This document shows, piece by piece, positions 15,580 through 22,449 of a stretch of 22,449 nt of DNA. This DNA comes from Oscillospiraceae bacterium (lineage in GTDB: Bacteria; Bacillota_A; Clostridia; Oscillospirales; Oscillospiraceae): assembly GCA_017539885.1 (NCBI GenBank), contig JAFYCC010000048.1:1-22449 (forward strand), written 5' to 3'. Numbering within the stretch: the first letter of the stretch is position 1; every line of letters begins with the position of its first letter. The notes below the pieces were generated by a model that saw only the letters and a list, made by a program, of their open reading frames with translations, was not told the origin of the DNA and searched no databases. The position numbers and the translations under genes are program-made.

Positions 15580-16887
15580 TTATTCCTCGATTCCGCTGTC
15601 GAGATCCTTCACGCCCGTTATGCGCAGATCCTCCAGCCGCGTGACCGCGGGAATAACCGTGCTGTCATACTGCACCGTCTCGCTGGAAAAGCGCATGGTC
15701 TTCATGGCCTCGACGATGTTGCCTGTAATGGAACCGCCGGTGACCACGGTCGTCTCGCCGCCGTGATGCCAGTAGCCGAGCCGGATCTCGCCGGCGATGT
15801 CACCAGCCATGGTGTCCACCTGGAAATCGGAGAACTCCACGACTTCCAGATAGTCGCCGCTGCGCACGGCTTCGGCGCTTTCACGTCCGCCCGCGACGCG
15901 GAAGTTGCTCACGTCAGAGCACTCCGAAAGTCCGAGGTACTGGCTGAACTGACGGCCGCCCCAGTAGTTTTCCGCGACGCCGTCACGAAGGATATAACGA
16001 TCGCGGATGACCGATCCCTCGGCGTCCACCGGGTAGTCCTTAGAGGAATTCGGCAGGGACGAGAGGGCCTCGAGCGTCACGAGGTCGCCCGTCGCATCCG
16101 GGCAGATCGGCTTGCCGAGCTCCCAGTCGGACAGACGGCGCGCCTTCATTGCTGTGTTCATGTGCGCTGCAAAGAACTGATAGATTTCACGCGCGTCTTC
16201 CGTGGAAAAAACGACCGCGCCCTTGCCGAGCTTTGGCGTGGGTTCGGCGAGCAGACGATCCTTGCCGAAGCGCAGCACGCGCTCGATGTCGCCGCGCAGG
16301 CGTTCGCTGTCGCAGGTTCCGGACGTGTAGAACCGATAAAGTTCGATCTCATGGCCTTCCCGGCGGGCGTTCACGACAAGGTCAACCGTAGAGACGGGAT
16401 AAACGCAGCGGTAGTGTACGCCGTTGGAGTTTTCGAAGCGGCGCTCGATCTCACTGACGAAGATCTCATAGGAGTTGAGATCCTCCGTGTCCGTCTCATG
16501 GACACCGCGAAGCGCGCGCAGGAAGTCCTCGGATATCTTTTCCACGTCCACCCGCTCCGTCCGCTCGGGCACGTCCGCAGGCTTGTCCTGCAGGGTGTAA
16601 AACGGGTTTTTCACAAGGCTCGCCTGAAACAGCAGCGTCTCGAGCGCCTTGTCGATCTCCTCCGCCGAAGCGGTGGGCGAAATCTGACCGGAAGCGCTGC
16701 CGAGGAACTTGCCGTCCTCGAGTGCCTTATAGAGCTTGACAGTGACGGTCCTGACCTCGACCGCGCGGTTCTGATCCAGCAGATGCCGGATGAAATAGAA
16801 TTCCCAGCCGCGCTTGACGCTCTCGGTCAGCTCCCAGCCGTCGCAGTCGAGCTTCATGAGCCTGCTTTTGACTGTCTCAAACATCAT
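15580..16887 (-). CDS. pmbA: TldE/PmbA-family protein (metalloprotease partner)
   Basis: 435 aa from the ATG at 16887, overlapping the tldD stop by 4 nt; the next ATG at 16884 is equally possible (GCGAGG upstream). It belongs to the PmbA/TldD family: NSNGVHYRCVYPVSTVDLVV in the middle, GDLVTLEALSSLPNSSKDYPVDAEG, and the C-terminal VEFSDFQVDTMAGDIAGEIRLGYW and GGSITGNI. It has no HExxxH zinc motif, as expected for the non-catalytic TldE subunit. In known systems TldD/TldE cleave unfolded peptides and process peptides such as microcin B17 or degrade the CcdA antitoxin. The substrate here is unknown. Confidence 0.92.
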   Translation of the reverse strand: MMFETVKSRLMKLDCDGWELTESVKRGWEFYFIRHLLDQNRAVEVRTVTVKLYKALEDGKFLGSASGQISPTASAEEIDKALETLLFQASLVKNPFYTLQDKPADVPERTERVDVEKISEDFLRALRGVHETDTEDLNSYEIFVSEIERRFENSNGVHYRCVYPVSTVDLVVNARREGHEIELYRFYTSGTCDSERLRGDIERVLRFGKDRLLAEPTPKLGKGAVVFSTEDAREIYQFFAAHMNTAMKARRLSDWELGKPICPDATGDLVTLEALSSLPNSSKDYPVDAEGSVIRDRYILRDGVAENYWGGRQFSQYLGLSECSDVSNFRVAGGRESAEAVRSGDYLEVVEFSDFQVDTMAGDIAGEIRLGYWHHGGETTVVTGGSITGNIVEAMKTMRFSSETVQYDSTVIPAVTRLEDLRITGVKDLDSGIEE

Positions 16888-18320
16888 CCGAGCCTCGCTT
16901 TCATCTTCAGATAGGGGCCGCCGTCGGCGACCTTGACCCATTCCTTGTGACCCTTTCCGCAGGCGCCGTTTCCTTCGACGACGCGGTCGGCGGTGGCCAT
17001 GCTGACGCTGCCGAGCAGATCGGGCACATATCCGGTCATAACGATCGGCGAAACGACCTTTCCGGTGAGTTTTCCGTCCCTGATCTCATAGCCGCGGTCG
17101 AGGATGCACTGGATGCCCCAGTGCTTCGGGTCCTCCATGCCGCTTTGCATGCCGCGCAGCAGGTAGCCGAACTTTATGGAAGCGATCATGTCCTCCAGCG
17201 TATCCGTACCGGAATCGAACACGGTATTCGTCATACGGGTATAGGCCTTGTGGGAATAGCTCTCGCGCTTGCCGTTGCCGGTGGGCGCGCAGCCCAGACG
17301 CAGAGCGGCCAGCGCATCGCAGATGCCCGCGCGCAGGATGCCCCTGTCGATCTCCGTCACGTCGCCGGCAAGCGTTCCCTCGTCATCGAAGGCGTAGGCC
17401 GTGACGCTCTCGTCGCAGAGCGCGCCCTCGTGCATGGTGACGTGCTCGCTGCCGACGCGCTGCCCGATGTAGTCCGCGCCGAGCGCGCGGTGCTTGACGA
17501 ACATATCCATCTCCACGCCGTGGCCGAAGGCCTCGTGCGCAATCAGGCCGGTGACGGTCGGGTCGGTGATGACCTCGTATTCGCCCGGCACGATCTTCTC
17601 CGCGCCGAGCACGTCCGTCATTATCTGCGGCAGATCGGAAATGACCTGCTTCAGCCCGTCGAGGATCTCGGGACCGCCGCAGCCGGAAACGCCCTTGTAG
17701 GCCATCTGCATCTCTCCCTGCGGGTTGGGCGCGTAGGCCGCGCAGCTGCCCTCGGTGTACACGTAGCTCTGGCGCAGATAGCGGTTTTTCGTCAGGAAGA
17801 GCTTCGAAATATGGGTGGATGTGGCGTTGGCCAGGCAATCGAGTGCGCCGGGAATCGTACGCATGCCCTCATCGGACAGGCCCATCATCATGTCGACCAG
17901 CGCGCGCAGATCCGTTTTCTCGGGCAGGCGCTCCGCGTCCTTCTCCACGAAGAGCTCCAGCGGCTCGTCCGCAAGGCATCCGGTCTCATACGTCTCTGCG
18001 CCGACGCGCGCGAGCAGTTCAAACTGCCTGTCCAGCGCCGCGCGTGCTGCCTCGACGGTCTTCTCCGGCTGCGCGGGATCGAGTCCGTTGAAAGCGTATT
18101 CGCTGTAACGTCCGTCCCTGTACACGCGTACGACACAGCCGCGCTCGGTAGTCATGTTCGTGTTGGAGACGCTCTTGCTGCGCTGAGACAGGCTCAGCTG
18201 GAAGCCTACGGAATCGGTCGCCAGCACGCTGACATAGTCAAAAGTCTCGCCCAGCCGTTCGACGAGCGTCCGCAGCGCGGGCGTGATGCCGTCCAGATAG
18301 GCGGAAAACGGTGCTTTCAT
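16884..18320 (-). CDS. tldD: TldD-family zinc metalloprotease
   Basis: 478 aa. The zinc motif HEAFGH (H262, E263, H267) in LIAHEAFGHGVEMD is intact. The C-terminal GACGKGHKEWVKVADGGP is the conserved TldD end that supplies the third zinc ligand. The protein should form a cytoplasmic heterodimer with the TldE encoded downstream. AAAGGAGGT lies 5 nt before the ATG, and a good TTGCAA-17-TATAAT promoter lies upstream. First gene of a three-gene operon with tldE and a lipoprotein. No lasso, microcin or other RiPP precursor gene is seen nearby, so a housekeeping role is more likely than peptide maturation. Confidence 0.96.
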   Translation of the reverse strand: MKAPFSAYLDGITPALRTLVERLGETFDYVSVLATDSVGFQLSLSQRSKSVSNTNMTTERGCVVRVYRDGRYSEYAFNGLDPAQPEKTVEAARAALDRQFELLARVGAETYETGCLADEPLELFVEKDAERLPEKTDLRALVDMMMGLSDEGMRTIPGALDCLANATSTHISKLFLTKNRYLRQSYVYTEGSCAAYAPNPQGEMQMAYKGVSGCGGPEILDGLKQVISDLPQIMTDVLGAEKIVPGEYEVITDPTVTGLIAHEAFGHGVEMDMFVKHRALGADYIGQRVGSEHVTMHEGALCDESVTAYAFDDEGTLAGDVTEIDRGILRAGICDALAALRLGCAPTGNGKRESYSHKAYTRMTNTVFDSGTDTLEDMIASIKFGYLLRGMQSGMEDPKHWGIQCILDRGYEIRDGKLTGKVVSPIVMTGYVPDLLGSVSMATADRVVEGNGACGKGHKEWVKVADGGPYLKMKARLG

Positions 18321-18355
18321 TCGCTACCTCCTTTTACATTTGGTTTTGCGCCTGA

Positions 18356-18384
18356 ATTATACCAAATCCGATTGCTACTTGCAA
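18356..18384 (-). promoter_or_regulatory. Promoter of the tldD operon
   Basis: TTGCAA (18384-18379), 17 bp, perfect TATAAT (18361-18356). It begins only 8 bp after the ald terminator hairpin. Confidence 0.8.
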
Positions 18385-18392
18385 TGGTAGAA

Positions 18393-18416
18393 ACGACGCA
18401 GCCGAAGCTGCGCCGT
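18393..18416 (-). terminator. Terminator after alanine dehydrogenase
   Basis: Stem ACGGCGCAGC / GCTGCGTCGT with a stable TTCG loop (minus strand), then TTCTACC, 19 nt past the ald stop. Confidence 0.75.
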
Positions 18417-18435
18417 TCCCGTTTCCGATCGGTTT

Positions 18436-19554
18436 TTAGAAGAGAGTCGCCGGATCGGTGTATTCAAGCCCCTGCGCTTCCGCGACAGACTTGAACGTAA
18501 GCTTGCCCTTGTACACGTTCAGGCCCTTCATGAGCGCGGGATCCGCCTTGCACGCGCCCTCCGCGCCGAGGTTGGCGATCTTCAGCGCGTAGGGCAGTGT
18601 AACGTTCGTCAATGCGAGAGTCGAGGTGCGCGGCACGGCGCCGGGCATGTTCGCAACACTGTAGCGGATGATGCCGTCCTCCTTGGTGTAGTAGGGATCG
18701 GCGTGCGTGGTGATGCGGTCGATGGCCTCGATCGAGCCGCCCTGATCGATGGCCACGTCGATGAGCACGCTGCCGCGGCGCATCTTGGCGACCATCTCGT
18801 TGGTGACGAGCACGGGCGTCTTCGCGCCGGGCACAAGGACGCAGCCGATGACGACGTCCGCGTTCTCGACGGCGCGGGCAATGTTGTAGCTGTTGGAGAT
18901 GAGGGTCTGGATGCGGCTGCCGAAGATGTCGTCCAGATAGGCAAGGCGCTGGGCGTTCATGTCGATCACGGTGACGTTCGCGCCCATGCCGACAGCGATC
19001 TTCACCGCGCTCGTTCCGACGGTCCCGCCGCCGATGATCACGACGTTCCCTTTTTCAACGCCGGAGACGCCGTAAAGCAGGATGCCGCGGCCGCCGCAGG
19101 TGCTCTCAAGCAGATGCGCGCCGACCTGCACGGCCATGCGTCCTGCGATCTCGCTCATGCAGGAGAGCAGCGGGAGAGCGCCGTTCGGCAGCTGAACGGT
19201 CTCATAGGCAATACCGATGACTTTCTTGCGCAGCAGCGCCTCGGTCTGCTCCGGATCCGGCGCGAGATGGAGATAGGTGAAGAGGATCTGACCCTCGTGG
19301 AACAGATCATACTCTGCCTCGAGCGGCTCTTTGACCTTGATGATCATGTCGCTCTTGTCGAAAACCTCTTTCGCGGTGGGCAGCAGCTGTGCGCCGGCCG
19401 CGACATACTCGGCATCCGGGAAGCCGCTGTTTATGCCCGCGCCCTGCTGGATATAAACGGTATGTCCTGCCTGTCTGAAGGCATCCGCCATTGCGGGAGT
19501 GACGCCTACGCGGCCCTCCTGGGCCTTGATTTCCGTTGGGCACCCGATGATCAT
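18436..19554 (-). CDS. ald: Alanine dehydrogenase
   Basis: 372 aa, full family length, GGAGGAG 6 nt before the ATG. It interconverts L-alanine and pyruvate plus ammonia with NAD. Substrate residues Arg15 (QEGRVG), Lys75 (IKVKEP) and His96 (TYLHLA) match the known enzyme. The NAD-binding motif GGGTVG is near 175-180, followed by NVTVIDMN. DVAIDQGG and the SVANMPGAVPRTST stretch are also diagnostic. It is the first gene right of a terminator and has its own promoter. It diverges from alaS, so alanine use and alanine charging are transcribed back to back. Confidence 0.97.
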   Translation of the reverse strand: MIIGCPTEIKAQEGRVGVTPAMADAFRQAGHTVYIQQGAGINSGFPDAEYVAAGAQLLPTAKEVFDKSDMIIKVKEPLEAEYDLFHEGQILFTYLHLAPDPEQTEALLRKKVIGIAYETVQLPNGALPLLSCMSEIAGRMAVQVGAHLLESTCGGRGILLYGVSGVEKGNVVIIGGGTVGTSAVKIAVGMGANVTVIDMNAQRLAYLDDIFGSRIQTLISNSYNIARAVENADVVIGCVLVPGAKTPVLVTNEMVAKMRRGSVLIDVAIDQGGSIEAIDRITTHADPYYTKEDGIIRYSVANMPGAVPRTSTLALTNVTLPYALKIANLGAEGACKADPALMKGLNVYKGKLTFKSVAEAQGLEYTDPATLF

Positions 19555-19584
19555 AGAAAGCTCCTCCGTTTTCTCAGATTCAAC

Positions 19585-19602
19585 CCGGAGCCTCGGCTCC
19601 GG
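19585..19602 (-). repeat. Hairpin at the 5' end of the ald transcript
   Basis: Perfect 8-bp inverted repeat CCGGAGCC / GGCTCCGG beginning about 5 nt after the predicted start point. It could stabilise the mRNA or serve as an operator. Confidence 0.55.
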
Positions 19603-19613
19603 CCTATAGCAGA

Positions 19614-19642
19614 ATTGTATGTTTTTTTGCCCCGGAAGTCAA
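19614..19642 (-). promoter_or_regulatory. Promoter for ald
   Basis: TTGACT (19642-19637), 17 bp, TACAAT (19619-19614); start point near 19607, leader about 53 nt. Confidence 0.85.
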
Positions 19643-19647
19643 GGCAA

Positions 19648-19681
19648 TTGTGTCGCTTCGCACAAGCCGAAAAGGGTTCGG
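19648..19681. promoter_or_regulatory. Two inverted repeats between divergent ald and alaS promoters
   Basis: TTGTG-8 nt-CACAA (19648-19665) and CCGAA-5 nt-TTCGG (19667-19681) lie between the two -35 boxes. This is a possible regulator site acting on both genes; the protein is unknown. Confidence 0.4.
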
Positions 19682-19686
19682 AATAC

Positions 19687-19715
19687 TTGACTTTTTTCGA
19701 TGTAAACAGTAAAAT
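19687..19715 (+). promoter_or_regulatory. Promoter for alaS
   Basis: TTGACT (19687-19692), 17 bp, TAAAAT (19710-19715). The leader would be about 62 nt and has no T-box sequence. Confidence 0.85.
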
Positions 19716-19783
19716 ATTTTGTATTATTCGGGTCGGTAAGTCCGCCGGCTTCCGAGATCTTTCGGAGATAGAGGGGAACGCGC

Positions 19784-22449
19784 ATGAAGTATTTCGGTTT
19801 GAACGAACTGCGGGAGATGTTTCTCGCGTACTTTGAGTCGAAGGGTCATCTGCGTCTGCCGAGCTTTTCGCTCGTGCCGCAGAACGACAAGTCGGTGCTG
19901 CTCATCAACGCCGGCATGACGCCCATGAAGCCCTGGTTCAAGGGCGAGGAGGAGCCGCCGCGCCGCCGCGTCTGCACCTGCCAGAAGTGCATCCGCACCG
20001 GCGACATCGACAACGTCGGCAAGACCGCGCGCCACGGCACCTATTTCGAGATGCTGGGCAATTTCTCTTTCGGTGACTATTTCAAGAAAGAGGCCATCCC
20101 GTTTGCATGGGAGTTCCTCACCAGCCCCGACTGGGTCGGCCTTGATCCTGACAGACTTTACCCTTCTGTTTTTGCCGGCAATGAGACCACGCCTGCAGAC
20201 GACGAGGCTTTCGAGATCTGGAACAAGGTGATCGGCATCCCTGCCGAGCGCATTTTCCGCTTCGGCAAGGAAGATAACTTCTGGGAGCACGGCAGCGGCC
20301 CGTGCGGTCCCTGCTCCGAGATCTACTATGACCGCGGCGCCGAGTACGGCTGCGGCAAGCCAGACTGCACCGTCGGCTGCGACTGCGACCGATATATGGA
20401 GGTCTGGAACGTCGTATTCTCTCAGTTCGACAACGACGGTCACGACAACTACACCGAGCTGAGCCAGAAAAATATCGACACCGGCATGGGTCTGGAGCGG
20501 CTGGCGGTCGTCTGCCAGAACGTCAACTCCCTGTTCGACGTCGACACCGTGATGCATATCACAAACAAGGTCAGCGAGATCACCGGAGCGCACTACGGCG
20601 AGAGTTACGAGCGCGACGTGAGCCTGCGCATCATCACCGACCACATTCGTTCCAGCTGCTTCATGATCTGCGACGGCGTTCTGCCCTCCAACGAGGGCCG
20701 CGGCTATGTGCTGCGCCGTCTGCTCCGCCGCGCCGCTCGCCACGGCAAGCTGCTGGGCGTGAACGAGCCCTTCCTGTGGCGCATCGTGGACACGGTCGTG
20801 GCCGTGAACGAGTGCGAATACAAGGACATCCGCGAGAAGCAGGCCTATATCACGCGCGTTATCCGCACAGAAGAGGAAAACTTCGCGCGCACCATCGACG
20901 GCGGCATGCGGATCTTTTCGGACATGCTCGCCGAACACAAGGCCAAAGGCGAGACGACTTTCTCCGGTGCTGACGCTTTCAAGCTCTATGACACCTACGG
21001 CTTCCCCATCGATCTGACCATCGAGATGGCCAAGGACGAGGGCCTTTCCGTTGACGAAGACGGTTTCCACACGCTGATGCAGGAGCAGAAGGAGCGCGCG
21101 AGAGAAGCGCGCAAGGCGCTCGGCGATCTTGGCTGGGCCGGCGTCGATCTCGGCAAGGAGATCCCGCCAACCGAGTTCATCGGCTATGAGCGCAAATCCG
21201 CGGAAGCGAAGGTGCTCGCCATTGTCGCCGAGGAGGAACTGCGCGACGAGATCGTCGCGGGTGCCGAGGCCATCATCGTACTCGGACGCAGCCCGTTCTA
21301 CGCCGAAATGGGCGGCCAGGTCGCCGATCACGGTGTGCTCACTGCAGAGGGCATGCGCTTCGAAGTAACCGACGTCCAGAAAAACAAGGGCGGCAAGTAT
21401 CTTCATTACGGCCGCCTTGCCGAAGGCATCCTGCATGTCGGCGACGTGATCACCGCCTCCATCGACATCGACCGCCGCAAGGCGATCATGCGCGCGCACA
21501 GCGCCACGCATCTGCTTGACAAGGCGCTCCGCACGGTGCTGGGCGACCACGTACATCAGGCCGGCTCGCTGGTCGAGCCCGACCGCGTGCGCTTCGATTT
21601 CACGCACTTCTCCGCCATGACGCCCGAGGAACTCGATCAGGTCGAGGCCATGGTCAACGAGGCTGTGCTTGACGGGTACGGCATCGTCACCGAGGAGCTG
21701 CCTATCGAAGAAGCGAAAAAGCGCGGCGCGATCGCTCTGTTCGGTGAGAAATACGGCGACATCGTCCGTGTCGTTGACATGGGCGGCGGCTACAGCGTGG
21801 AGTTCTGCGGCGGCACGCATCTGGACAACACTGCCAAGGTGGGCGTGTTCCGCATCGTCAGCGAGTTCTCCGTAGCCAGCGGCGTTCGTCGTATCGAGGC
21901 CATCACCGGCAAAGCCACGCTTGAGGCCATGGGACGCTACCGCAAGATCCTCAGCGACCTCGCCGGCGAGCTCAAGACCAAGCCCGACGAGTTGCTCGAG
22001 CGCACCGAAAACCTGCTCGGCGAGAGCCGTGAGCTGCGCCGCCAGCTGGAAAAGATGAAGGACCAGGTCCTTTCGGGCGAAGTGGAACACTTCCTGCTCT
22101 CCGGCAAGACCGTTGGCGGCCTGCGCGTCGTCACCTCTGCACGTGAAGGCATGGATGCTGCCGATCTGCGCAAATTCGGCGACTTCATCCGCGACCGCGA
22201 CGAAACGGTCGTTGCGCTGCTCGCCTCCGTGAACGACGGCAAGATCACGCTCCTGTCCGTCTGCGGCAAGGAGGCGATCGCCAGAGGCGTGCGCGCCGGC
22301 GACGTCATCAAGAATATCGCGCCCATCGTAGGCGGCAAGGGCGGCGGCAAGCCGGACAGCGCCATGGGAGGCGGCACCGACGTGCTCAAGCTCGACGACG
22401 CGCTGGCCGCGCTCGACGATTTCGTGGCGGACAAGCTCGACAACCGCTG
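19784..22449 (+). CDS. alaS: Alanyl-tRNA synthetase (3' end just outside the window)
   Basis: 888 full codons are present; family members are about 870-900 residues, and the last two bases TG could begin a stop. GAGGGG lies 7 nt before the ATG. The class II catalytic core carries QKCIRTGDIDNVGKTARHGT and GMGLERLAVV. The editing domain has HSATH (H572, H576) and CGGTH (C675-H679), the zinc-binding set that clears Ser- and Gly-tRNA(Ala). The C-terminal C-Ala/DHHA1 domain with GGKGGGKPDSAMGGG is present. All functional motifs appear intact. Confidence 0.98.
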   Translation, partial: MKYFGLNELREMFLAYFESKGHLRLPSFSLVPQNDKSVLLINAGMTPMKPWFKGEEEPPRRRVCTCQKCIRTGDIDNVGKTARHGTYFEMLGNFSFGDYFKKEAIPFAWEFLTSPDWVGLDPDRLYPSVFAGNETTPADDEAFEIWNKVIGIPAERIFRFGKEDNFWEHGSGPCGPCSEIYYDRGAEYGCGKPDCTVGCDCDRYMEVWNVVFSQFDNDGHDNYTELSQKNIDTGMGLERLAVVCQNVNSLFDVDTVMHITNKVSEITGAHYGESYERDVSLRIITDHIRSSCFMICDGVLPSNEGRGYVLRRLLRRAARHGKLLGVNEPFLWRIVDTVVAVNECEYKDIREKQAYITRVIRTEEENFARTIDGGMRIFSDMLAEHKAKGETTFSGADAFKLYDTYGFPIDLTIEMAKDEGLSVDEDGFHTLMQEQKERAREARKALGDLGWAGVDLGKEIPPTEFIGYERKSAEAKVLAIVAEEELRDEIVAGAEAIIVLGRSPFYAEMGGQVADHGVLTAEGMRFEVTDVQKNKGGKYLHYGRLAEGILHVGDVITASIDIDRRKAIMRAHSATHLLDKALRTVLGDHVHQAGSLVEPDRVRFDFTHFSAMTPEELDQVEAMVNEAVLDGYGIVTEELPIEEAKKRGAIALFGEKYGDIVRVVDMGGGYSVEFCGGTHLDNTAKVGVFRIVSEFSVASGVRRIEAITGKATLEAMGRYRKILSDLAGELKTKPDELLERTENLLGESRELRRQLEKMKDQVLSGEVEHFLLSGKTVGGLRVVTSAREGMDAADLRKFGDFIRDRDETVVALLASVNDGKITLLSVCGKEAIARGVRAGDVIKNIAPIVGGKGGGKPDSAMGGGTDVLKLDDALAALDDFVADKLDNR

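Noticed and set aside
16884..18320. TldD/TldE as part of a peptide-modification (RiPP) cluster
   Set aside because: No precursor peptide, modification enzyme or exporter is nearby; core genes flank the operon.
19716..19783. T-box or other riboswitch before alaS
   Set aside because: The leader is only about 62 nt and lacks the GGTGG-ACCGCG element.
19724..22090. 788-codon minus-strand frame over alaS
   Set aside because: Antisense of alaS and covers its promoter; no recognisable family.

Overview
The window looks like chromosomal DNA from a GC-rich member of the Clostridia, probably Oscillospirales/Oscillospiraceae. This rests on a classical T-box leader, strong AGGAGG-type ribosome binding sites, TTGACA/TATAAT-type promoters, a DUF378 protein, a TldD/TldE pair, rpsO next to pnp, and GC-rich codon use that leaves long antisense open frames. 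I see no rRNA, tRNA, insertion sequence, CRISPR array or prophage gene. The assignment is by inspection only.

Left part (1-5087). A minus-strand operon begins with a T-box leader whose specifier reads as CUG (leucine). It drives a 2-isopropylmalate-synthase-like protein that has lost the catalytic Arg/Asp and both metal-binding His residues but keeps the LeuA regulatory domain. This gene overlaps by ATGA a gene whose product joins a sugar-phosphate-isomerase-like TIM barrel to an acyl-CoA-synthetase (AMP-binding) domain and runs off the window at base 1. A DMT/EamA-type transporter is transcribed divergently from a promoter 23 bp away. My hypothesis, which is inference, is a leucine-sensing module for activating and importing a leucine-related acid.

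Middle part (5088-9580). Mostly single genes: a membrane protein with a cytoplasmic pseudokinase C-lobe and an extracellular C-type-lectin-like domain; a DUF378 membrane protein; a possible small RNA of about 110 nt on the plus strand with its own promoter and terminator; an orphan lipoprotein resembling the front part of a family 5 peptide-binding protein but lacking the C-terminal lobe; and a ParB/Noc-like protein reduced to the helix-turn-helix region.

Right part (9580-22449). Mostly core genes. On the plus strand: rpsO and pnp. On the minus strand: a response regulator/histidine kinase pair; a tldD-tldE-lipoprotein operon; and alanine dehydrogenase. Alanyl-tRNA synthetase is transcribed divergently from alanine dehydrogenase and is cut by the window end, almost certainly within its last codons. 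The ald/alaS intergenic region has two well-formed divergent promoters flanking two inverted repeats.
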